Positions 7,693-11,807 of a stretch of 11,807 nucleotides of DNA are shown here, piece after piece; the stretch's first letter is position 1, and the number at the start of each line of letters is the position of its first letter. Under the pieces are notes generated by a model. The model was given only the letters and a program-made list of their open reading frames with translations. It was not told the origin of the DNA and searched no databases. Made by a program: the position numbers and the translations under genes. Source of the stretch: Clostridiales bacterium (GTDB lineage: Bacteria > Bacillota > Clostridia > Christensenellales > Aristaeellaceae); NCBI GenBank assembly GCA_012514225.1, contig JAAZAQ010000372.1:1-11807 (forward strand), read 5' to 3'.

Positions 7693-8463
7693 ATGCGAAC
7701 GGAACCAGCCATCGGTTTTTTTGACAGCGGCCTGGGCGGCATCAGCGTTCTGGCCGCCGCGATGAAAGCGCTGCCGCAAGAGCGCTTCCTGTATTACGGC
7801 GACAGCGCCAACGCGCCCTACGGCACGAAAACCGCGGAAGAAGTGTGCCGGCTGACGGGCGCGGCGGTTCAGGAAATGGTCAAGGACGGCGTCAAGGCGC
7901 TGGTCATCGCCTGCAACACGGCTTCCGGCGCCGCCGCCAAAGGACTGCGGGAGCGGTACGCGATGCCCATCATCGCGCTGGAGCCGGCGCTCAAGCTCGC
8001 CCACGAAACGCACGGCCAGGGAACCATTCTGGTGATGGCGACGCCGCTGACCTTTGAGAACGAAAACTATAAGCGCCTCTTTTCCAGTTACGGCGAGCAT
8101 GCCGTTTCCCTGCCCTGCCCGGGGCTGATGGATTTCGTGGAGCGGGAGGAACTGGAAAGCCCGGCGCTTGACCGCTATCTCGAAGCGTTGTTTGAGCCCT
8201 TCCTCGCCCGGGACACCGACGCGGTCGTCCTGGGCTGCACCCATTACCTGTTTTTGCGGGACGCGATTGCGCGCCACCTCCCGGAAGGCGTCCGCATCGT
8301 GGACGGAAACGGCGGGGTCGTCCGGCAGCTGCAAAAAAAATTGGCCGAAAACGGCCTGCTGGCGCCAAGCGGCGCGAAGGGTGACATAAGGCTGAAGAGT
8401 TCGGGAGGCCGGGAAAAGGCGGAGCAAATGGAGCGCATGCTGGCACGCGCGCTACGGCTGTAA
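7693..8463 (+). CDS. murI: Glutamate racemase (MurI)
   Basis: MurI interconverts L- and D-glutamate without a cofactor and supplies D-glutamate for the peptidoglycan stem peptide. The protein has 256 residues, typical length. Visible motifs are GFFDSGLGG (8-16, with the conserved Asp11-Ser12), YYGDSANAPYG (34-44), ACNTAS (73-78) and LGCTHY (180-185). The two catalytic cysteines are therefore Cys74 and Cys182, with His184 next to the second. The ATG at 7693 has GGGAGG 8 bases upstream. The frame extends upstream to 7597, but that would place the start inside the glycosylase gene and the promoter. Near the 3' end, eight consecutive A (8333-8340) form an A-AAA-AAA heptamer in frame. The last 12 bases overlap the convergent riboflavin kinase gene. 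Together with murC it gives this neighbourhood a peptidoglycan flavour, although the two genes are on opposite strands. Confidence 0.97.
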   Translation: MRTEPAIGFFDSGLGGISVLAAAMKALPQERFLYYGDSANAPYGTKTAEEVCRLTGAAVQEMVKDGVKALVIACNTASGAAAKGLRERYAMPIIALEPALKLAHETHGQGTILVMATPLTFENENYKRLFSSYGEHAVSLPCPGLMDFVEREELESPALDRYLEALFEPFLARDTDAVVLGCTHYLFLRDAIARHLPEGVRIVDGNGGVVRQLQKKLAENGLLAPSGAKGDIRLKSSGGREKAEQMERMLARALRL

Positions 8464-8865
8464 CTCCCCCCGGTCCAGGAACCAGCGCCGGGCGCGCGCG
8501 ATATCGTCCAGCATGACCAGCCGCATGGCCTCCTTGCTGTCAAACACCAATTCCGGCCGCAGGTACTCCAGGAAACGGACGAGGACGCGCCGGCCGTACA
8601 AGTCCTCGTCAAAGTCGAACAGGTGCATCTCCACCGCCGGGTCGCCGTCCGGCACGGTCGGGTGGTATCCCTGGTTCAGGACGCCCGGAACCGTCCGGTC
8701 ACCGTCCTCCAGCAGCACCGCCTCGGCGACGTAAACGCCGTCCTGCACCTGGGTCGCGCCCAAGGGGTAGGGAATGTTGATGGTGGGGATTCCCAGCTTG
8801 CTCCCCAGCTTTTTCCCGCGCACCACCGTACCTTCGAGGACGGCCAGCGGATTCCTCCCGTTCAT
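8452..8865 (-). CDS. Stand-alone riboflavin kinase (flavokinase)
   Basis: Predicted to phosphorylate riboflavin to FMN. The 137 residues correspond only to the C-terminal flavokinase domain of bacterial RibF; the N-terminal FMN adenylyltransferase domain is absent. Conserved features: EGTVVRGKKLGSKLG (11-25) and GIPTIN (25-30), the family's G-x-PTxN nucleotide/Mg site; DGVYV (42-46); NQGYHPT (64-70), in place of the usual NIGxxPTF; and VEMHLFDFDEDLYG (78-91), with Glu79 the predicted catalytic base. FLEYLRPELVFDS (98-110) then matches the family's C-terminal FLRxExxFDS block. The ATG at 8865 is preceded by AAAGGA about 9 bases upstream. Its own near-consensus promoter lies just upstream. Its last 12 bases overlap the end of murI tail-to-tail. 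Alternatives: a paralogue beside a full RibF elsewhere in the genome, or an RFK-fold protein with altered activity. Confidence 0.88.
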   Translation of the reverse strand: MNGRNPLAVLEGTVVRGKKLGSKLGIPTINIPYPLGATQVQDGVYVAEAVLLEDGDRTVPGVLNQGYHPTVPDGDPAVEMHLFDFDEDLYGRRVLVRFLEYLRPELVFDSKEAMRLVMLDDIARARRWFLDRGELQP

Positions 8866-8895
8866 TCACGCGCATCCTTTGCTTTCATGGCATCA

Positions 8896-8925
8896 TGTAT
8901 AATCTCGGGAGCGCCGGCTTGTCAA
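8896..8925 (-). promoter_or_regulatory. SigA-type promoter for the riboflavin kinase gene
   Basis: On the minus strand a perfect TTGACA (8925-8920) and TATACA (8901-8896) are 18 bases apart; a shifted TTATAC gives 17. The transcript would start near 8889, leaving a leader of about 24 bases, far too short for an FMN riboswitch. Confidence 0.75.
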
Positions 8926-8948
8926 GGGCGCAACGGTCGTTGACAAGC
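8917..8948. repeat. Perfect 9-bp inverted repeat spanning both divergent -35 boxes
   Basis: GCTTGTCAA (8917-8925) and TTGACAAGC (8940-8948) are exact reverse complements separated by 14 bases. Each arm contains the TTGACA of one of two divergent promoters (riboflavin kinase leftward, HD hydrolase rightward). It may be only promoter symmetry, or an operator read from both sides. Confidence 0.7.
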
Positions 8949-8968
8949 GCCGCATCGGGTGGTAGTGT
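8940..8968 (+). promoter_or_regulatory. Promoter for the HD-domain hydrolase gene
   Basis: A perfect TTGACA (8940-8945) is followed after 17 bases by TAGTGT (8963-8968), a weak -10 box matching consensus at three positions. It sits 25 bases upstream of the ATG at 8994, with CGGAGG between. Confidence 0.55.
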
Positions 8969-8993
8969 CCGGAAAAAGCAAGCGGAGGCCGGT

Positions 8994-9581
8994 ATGACCA
9001 GAGACGAAGCGATTGCCCTGTTCAAGGCACATAACCGGGAGCCTTTCCATCTGCAGCACGCGCTGACGGTGGAAGCAGTCATGCGCTGGTTCGCGGCAGA
9101 CCAGGGGTTTGCCGGGGACGCAGAGCGCTGGAGCCTGATCGGGCTGCTGCACGACATCGACTTTGGCGAATCCCCGGACCGCCATTGCGAGGTCGCGCCC
9201 GGCATCCTCCGGGCAGCCGGGCTGGACGAAGCGTTCATCCGCTCCGTCGTTTCGCACGGGTACGGGCTCTGCAAGGGAAGCCCGAAGCCGGAGCACCAGA
9301 TGGAGAAAATCCTGTTCGCCGCGGACGAGCTGACCGGCCTCATCGGCGCCGCAGCCCTGATGCGGCCCTCAAAATCTGTCCAGGATATGGAGCTGAAATC
9401 TCTGAAGAAGAAATTCAAGGACAAGTCCTTTGCCGCCGGCTGTTCCCGGGAGGTCATCGCCCAGGGCGCCGCGGAACTGGGATGGGAATTGGACATGCTG
9501 TTTGAAAAGACGCTGGAAGCGATGCGCTCCGCCGAGCCGGGCGTCCGCGCCGAGATGGAGCGGCTGCAGGGGACCGCTTGA
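8994..9581 (+). CDS. HD-domain phosphohydrolase family protein, substrate unknown
   Basis: A 195-residue soluble protein of a metal-dependent HD hydrolase family common in Bacillota. The metal ligands of the fold are visible: His22 (in HLQHALTVEAVM), His53-Asp54 (LLHDIDFGE) and Asp111 (FAADELTG), with His88 (VVSHGYG) also conserved in position. A family-typical block follows, RPSKSVQDMELKSLKKKFKD (124-143), then KSFAAGCSREVI. HD proteins of this size act on nucleotides or other phosphate esters, but nothing here fixes the substrate. The ATG at 8994 is chosen because GGAGG lies 5 bases upstream. The frame stays open to an ATG at 8895, but that would place the start ahead of the promoter. It is monocistronic: its own promoter upstream and a strong terminator 20 bases after the stop. 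It shares a control region with the divergent riboflavin kinase gene, which may hint at linked regulation. Confidence 0.9.
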   Translation: MTRDEAIALFKAHNREPFHLQHALTVEAVMRWFAADQGFAGDAERWSLIGLLHDIDFGESPDRHCEVAPGILRAAGLDEAFIRSVVSHGYGLCKGSPKPEHQMEKILFAADELTGLIGAAALMRPSKSVQDMELKSLKKKFKDKSFAAGCSREVIAQGAAELGWELDMLFEKTLEAMRSAEPGVRAEMERLQGTA

Positions 9582-9601
9582 CTGAAGCCCGGTGTCCACA
9601 T

Positions 9602-9627
9602 AAAAAACCGCCATGCGGCGGTTTTTT
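9602..9627. terminator. Bidirectional intrinsic terminator between HD gene and tRNA-Val
   Basis: Six A, CCGCC, loop ATGC, GGCGG, six T form an 11-bp perfect palindrome that works as a terminator in both directions. On the plus strand it ends the HD gene (stop at 9581). On the minus strand it starts immediately after the encoded CCA of the tRNA, sharing one base with it. Confidence 0.92.
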
Positions 9628-9702
9628 GGTGGTCTGTACTGGACTCGAACCAGTGACCCCATCGATGTGAACGATGTGCTCTACCAACTGAGCCAACAGA
9701 CC
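9627..9702 (-). tRNA. tRNA-Val, anticodon CAC
   Basis: A 76-base cloverleaf folds on the minus strand. The acceptor arms are GGTCTGT and ACAGACC, the D stem is GCTC/GAGC, the anticodon stem is CATCG/CGATG with loop TTCACAT, and the T stem is ACTGG/CCAGT with loop TTCGAGT. The 3' ACCA is encoded. The anticodon CAC (9669-9667) reads GTG valine codons. All stems pair without mismatch and the conserved T-loop and U33 positions are correct. It stands alone with its own promoter and terminator; no integrase or duplicated 3' end suggests use as an attachment site. Confidence 0.97.
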
Positions 9703-9746
9703 GGATACGACTGCGCCGTCCTGAAGGGCATCCGCGGCGCGGAAAT

Positions 9747-9775
9747 AAAATACCATGACGGCGGCGCACCGTCAA
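9747..9775 (-). promoter_or_regulatory. SigA-type promoter for tRNA-Val
   Basis: On the minus strand TTGACG (9775-9770) and TATTTT (9752-9747) are exactly 17 bases apart. They are followed by about 44 bases before the mature tRNA 5' end, which RNase P would remove. Confidence 0.75.
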
Positions 9776-9777
9776 GC

Positions 9778-9850
9778 GGGAAACGCGCCGATTCCGCATT
9801 TCGGATGCCGTTTCCCTTCCGCGCTTCCCATCCATGGAAACGGCGTTTCC
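9778..9850. repeat. Cluster of four GGAAACG half-sites between divergent promoters
   Basis: The heptamer GGAAACG occurs at 9779-9785 and 9836-9842, and its reverse complement CGTTTCC at 9809-9815 and 9844-9850. The first two form an 8-bp inverted repeat (GGGAAACG/CGTTTCCC, 23-base gap). The last two form the near-perfect palindrome GGAAACGGCGTTTCC (9836-9850). A smaller inverted repeat, TCCG-CATTT-CGGA, lies between the first pair. The cluster fills the space between the -35 boxes of tRNA-Val (edge at 9775) and the DUF4956 gene (edge at 9851). A role as protein-binding sites is inferred; no known regulator is recognised. Confidence 0.7.
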
Positions 9851-9879
9851 TTTGCGATTGCCGTGAATTGATGTATAAT
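9851..9879 (+). promoter_or_regulatory. Promoter for the DUF4956-VTC unit
   Basis: A perfect TATAAT (9874-9879) is preceded, 17 bases upstream, by TTTGCG (9851-9856), a mediocre -35 box. The predicted start near 9886 leaves a leader of about 34 bases with GGAGGGTGAAG before the ATG. The weak -35 box directly abuts the GGAAACG palindrome, consistent with activator or repressor control. Confidence 0.65.
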
Positions 9880-9919
9880 GGCGGTCGGTATCGGATTGAT
9901 TCGCACACGGAGGGTGAAG

Positions 9920-10627
9920 ATGGGCATTCTCGCGCAATTGGCGGACCAGGGCCTGCAAAGCAAGACGGACATCGCGCTGAGCAATTGGTGGACGGAGCAG
10001 TTTTCGCGCTTTACGCCGATGAACGTCGTGCAGGTGCTGCTCTTTTCCCTGATTTCCAGCGTCGTGATATCCCTGGTGTACCGGAAAACCTACCGCGGGG
10101 TGCTCTACAACCCGACCTTCACGGTCACGCTGATTCTGCTCACGCTGGTGACCGCGCCGGTCGTCATGGCTATCGGCTCCAACGTGGCGCTGTCCATGGG
10201 CATGGTCGGCGCGCTGTCCATCGTCCGTTTCCGCACGGCGGTCAAGGACCCGATCGACACCGCGTACATGTTCTGGTCCATCACCATGGGCATCCTCATC
10301 GGCTCGGGCTCATACATCATTTCCCTCATCGTGGTCGCCCTCATCAGCGCCATCATGATCGGGCTGTCCTTCGTCCGCATGAGGACGAACGAAAACTACC
10401 TGCTGGTGCTGCACTACGACCCGGCCGCCGAGCAGGAAATCGACGCGGAGCTTCACCGCGGCGTGCGCAGCTACCGGGTGCGCAGCAAGACCATCACGCG
10501 CTCCGGCGCCGAGATGACCGTGGACCTGCGGCTCAGCCAGCGCTCCGACATCGTCAGCCACATGCTGGACATCCGCGGCGTCTATGACGCCACCCTGGTC
10601 GCCGTGCAGAACGAAACCGCCGTCTAA
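9920..10627 (+). CDS. DUF4956 domain membrane protein, predicted partner of the polyphosphate polymerase
   Basis: A 235-residue protein with about four hydrophobic segments (roughly 36-54, 66-87, 115-131 and 133-151) and a soluble C-terminal domain of about 80 residues. The signature block GMVGALSIVRFRTAVKDP (94-111) between helices two and three, with conserved Gly and Arg, identifies the DUF4956 family. The biochemical role is not established. In bacteria this family is often encoded next to VTC-domain polyphosphate polymerases, as here, so a membrane-anchoring or polyphosphate-handling role is a reasonable inference. The ATG at 9920 has GGAGG with 6-base spacing. The frame is open further upstream to 9878, but that ATG overlaps the -10 box. 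It has its own promoter and is followed 5 bases after the stop by the VTC gene, so the two form one transcript. Confidence 0.9.
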   Translation: MGILAQLADQGLQSKTDIALSNWWTEQFSRFTPMNVVQVLLFSLISSVVISLVYRKTYRGVLYNPTFTVTLILLTLVTAPVVMAIGSNVALSMGMVGALSIVRFRTAVKDPIDTAYMFWSITMGILIGSGSYIISLIVVALISAIMIGLSFVRMRTNENYLLVLHYDPAAEQEIDAELHRGVRSYRVRSKTITRSGAEMTVDLRLSQRSDIVSHMLDIRGVYDATLVAVQNETAV

Positions 10628-10632
10628 GCGAC

Positions 10633-11334
10633 ATGCCGCCGCAAGTCCGCCATGAGCTCAAGTTTTATATCAACCGGGGGCAGTACGAGGTGCTGGCCCG
10701 GATGTTGCGCGCGCTGCTTAACCGGGACGAGAACGCGGACGAAAACGGCGAATACCATATCCGTTCCCTGTATTTCGACACGATTTTCGACGACGCGCTC
10801 TTTGAGAAGATCGCGGGCGTCGGCTTAAGGAACAAATACCGCATCCGGATTTACAACTTCTCTGATTCCTTCATCCGCATGGAATGCAAAAGCAAATACG
10901 GCGACTACATCGCCAAGCGCCAGGCGGTCATCAGCCGCGACCTGTGCGAGCAGCTGATGACCGGAGACCCCTCCGGGCTTGAGAACACCTCTTCCGGCCT
11001 TCTGCGCGAGGTGTTCCGCGAAATGCGGCTGAACCTGCTGCGCCCGGTGGTTATCGTCGACTACACGCGGGAAGCTTATATGCACCCAGTGGAAGACATC
11101 CGCGTGACCTTCGACAAGCAGCTACGAACCGGCCTGTTTTCGCACGACCTCTTCAATCCGCACCTGCCGACGGTGCCGCCGCTGGCGGCCGACCAGGTCA
11201 TTCTGGAAGTGAAATTCAACCAGCTCCTACCGCAGTACTTGAAGGACGTCATCGCCCTGGCCGCCGGCTGGTCCTCGCGCAGCGCGATTTCCAAGTACGT
11301 GCTGTGCCGCCGCTTTGAGGGCAAGGAATTTTGA
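10633..11334 (+). CDS. VTC-domain polyphosphate polymerase
   Basis: Predicted to make inorganic polyphosphate from nucleoside triphosphate, by homology to the catalytic tunnel domain of yeast Vtc4. The 233 residues contain a complete VTC fold. Charged tunnel residues visible in order are Glu8 and Lys10 (RHELKF), Arg70 and Arg72 (YRIRIY), Glu84, Lys86 and Lys88 (ECKSK), Lys95, Tyr144 and Arg146 (DYTREAY), Arg157 and Asp161 (RVTFD), Glu192 and Lys194 (LEVKF), and Ser220-Lys221 (SKY). These match the polyphosphate- and metal-binding set of the family, so the enzyme looks active. No SPX regulatory domain or membrane helix is present; the upstream DUF4956 protein could supply membrane association. 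The ATG at 10633 has no recognisable Shine-Dalgarno and lies 5 bases after the DUF4956 stop, which suggests translational coupling. The CotH-type kinase gene often found with this pair does not follow. Confidence 0.92.
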   Translation: MPPQVRHELKFYINRGQYEVLARMLRALLNRDENADENGEYHIRSLYFDTIFDDALFEKIAGVGLRNKYRIRIYNFSDSFIRMECKSKYGDYIAKRQAVISRDLCEQLMTGDPSGLENTSSGLLREVFREMRLNLLRPVVIVDYTREAYMHPVEDIRVTFDKQLRTGLFSHDLFNPHLPTVPPLAADQVILEVKFNQLLPQYLKDVIALAAGWSSRSAISKYVLCRRFEGKEF

Positions 11335-11353
11335 GCGTCCCCGTGCCGTTTGT

Positions 11354-11387
11354 CCGCCGGCCTGTGACCAACCGTTATTGCCGGCGG
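11354..11387 (+). other. Hairpin overlapping the ribosome site of the methyltransferase gene
   Basis: CCGCCGGC (11354-11361) and GCCGGCGG (11380-11387) form a perfect 8-bp GC-only stem with an 18-base loop, in the 66-base gap after the VTC gene. The 3' arm runs into the GGAGGAG ribosome site (11387-11393). There is no T tract, so it is not a standard terminator. It may protect the upstream mRNA 3' end or limit translation of the next gene. Confidence 0.5.
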
Positions 11388-11400
11388 GAGGAGTCCCGGC

Positions 11401-11807
11401 TTGTTTGAGGCAGGCCAGACGCTTACGGGAACCGGCGTACGCCTTGGTATGAACGCGGAGGGCGTGCTCCGCCCGGGCGGGAAGGTCTTGTTCGTACCGG
11501 GGCTGTTGCCGGGCGAGGAAGCGGAAGTCCGGGTCGATACCGTGCAGAAACGCTTCGCGTTCGGCTCCATCGTACACCTTGTAAGCGAATCGGAGGACCG
11601 CGTCAGCCCACCCTGCGCCTTCTACGGGGAGTGCGGGGGATGCTCCTGCCAGCACATGCGATACGAGGCGCAGCTGGAATTCAAGCAGGGCCAGGTCGAC
11701 GACTGCCTCCGGCGCGTGGGCGGCCTGGACGCCGGCGTCGAAAATGCGGTCGGCATGGACAATCCCTGGCGGTACCGCAACAAGACAAGATACCAGGTCG
11801 GCGCTTC
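11401..11807 (+). CDS. rlmD: RlmD/RlmC-type 23S rRNA (uracil-5-)-methyltransferase, N-terminal part; 3' end cut by window
   Basis: S-adenosylmethionine-dependent RNA methyltransferase of the RumA/TrmA family, acting on uracil in 23S rRNA. Only about 135 residues are visible. They form an N-terminal TRAM-like beta domain (residues 4-60, with GMNAEGV and VPGLLPGEEAEV), then Cys72-x5-Cys78-x2-Cys81, three of the four ligands of the iron-sulfur cluster; the fourth lies beyond the edge. Next come QLEFKQGQV and PWRYRNKTRYQVG, both typical of the family. The iron-sulfur motif argues against TrmA, but RlmC, RlmD and dual-specificity RlmCD cannot be separated here, so the symbol is provisional. The start is TTG at 11401, because GGAGGAG lies 7 bases upstream and the TRAM domain begins at once. 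An in-frame ATG at 11449 would remove part of that domain. No promoter was seen in the 66-base gap, so read-through from the VTC unit is possible. Confidence 0.9.
   Translation, partial: MFEAGQTLTGTGVRLGMNAEGVLRPGGKVLFVPGLLPGEEAEVRVDTVQKRFAFGSIVHLVSESEDRVSPPCAFYGECGGCSCQHMRYEAQLEFKQGQVDDCLRRVGGLDAGVENAVGMDNPWRYRNKTRYQVGA

Noticed and set aside
8866..8895. FMN riboswitch upstream of the riboflavin kinase gene
   Set aside because: The predicted leader is only about 24 bases, far shorter than the roughly 120-base FMN aptamer.
8895..8993. Longer N-terminus for the HD protein starting at 8895
   Set aside because: The ATG lies upstream of the promoter boxes and lacks a ribosome site; the ATG at 8994 has GGAGG at 5 bases.
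9602..9760. Integration site at the tRNA-Val gene
   Set aside because: No integrase, no repeat of the tRNA 3' end, and ordinary host genes on both sides.
9613..10587. Plus-strand frame crossing the terminator, tRNA and DUF4956 gene
   Set aside because: It reads through a bidirectional terminator and the antisense of a perfect tRNA, and its remainder is a frame-shifted shadow of DUF4956.
1..11807. Defence island, CRISPR, toxin-antitoxin or mobile element
   Set aside because: Every well-supported coding region is a housekeeping or conserved metabolic gene; no direct-repeat array, transposase or short toxin-antitoxin pair was seen.

Overview
The window looks like a GC-rich chromosomal segment from a Bacillota bacterium, probably a member of the Clostridia. 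This is inferred from gene content (a short SecG with a GGxGxG-type tail, clostridial-type MurC motifs such as DYGHNP, a stand-alone HD hydrolase, a VTC/DUF4956 pair), from strong Shine-Dalgarno sequences, and from near-consensus SigA-type promoters. No rRNA, CRISPR array, insertion sequence, integrase or phage gene is visible. The genes are mostly housekeeping.

The left half (1-7612) reads entirely on the minus strand. In transcription order it holds an OGG1-like 8-oxoguanine DNA glycosylase, murC (UDP-N-acetylmuramate-alanine ligase) with its own strong promoter, lepA (elongation factor 4) overlapping the murC end, and an unrecognised membrane protein with an N-terminal zinc ribbon. Then come secG with its own promoter, a likely terminator, and an ABC-F ATPase cut off by the window edge. 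At 7613-7692 a compact divergent control region drives the glycosylase leftward and murI (glutamate racemase) rightward. murI ends tail-to-tail with, and overlaps, a stand-alone riboflavin kinase on the minus strand.

The riboflavin kinase and an HD-domain hydrolase (plus strand) diverge from a control region whose two -35 boxes form a perfect inverted repeat. The HD gene and a minus-strand tRNA-Val(CAC) gene converge on one bidirectional terminator. The tRNA promoter and the promoter of a DUF4956 membrane protein are divergent. The 75 bases between their -35 boxes carry four copies of GGAAACG in alternating orientation, which is the most distinctive unexplained signal here.

DUF4956 is followed after 5 bases by a VTC-domain protein (predicted polyphosphate polymerase). 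The pair is probably a two-gene unit in which the membrane protein supports the polymerase. A hairpin then precedes the start of an RlmD-type 23S rRNA uracil methyltransferase that runs off the right edge.

Themes: peptidoglycan precursor synthesis (murC, murI), translation (lepA, ABC-F, tRNA-Val, rRNA methyltransferase), protein export (secG), DNA repair and flavin metabolism. The best candidates for new biology are the DUF4956-VTC unit with its repeat-bearing upstream region, and the zinc-ribbon membrane protein downstream of lepA. No stretch over 300 bases lacks a gene; the longest gap (9703-9919) holds two promoters and the repeat cluster.
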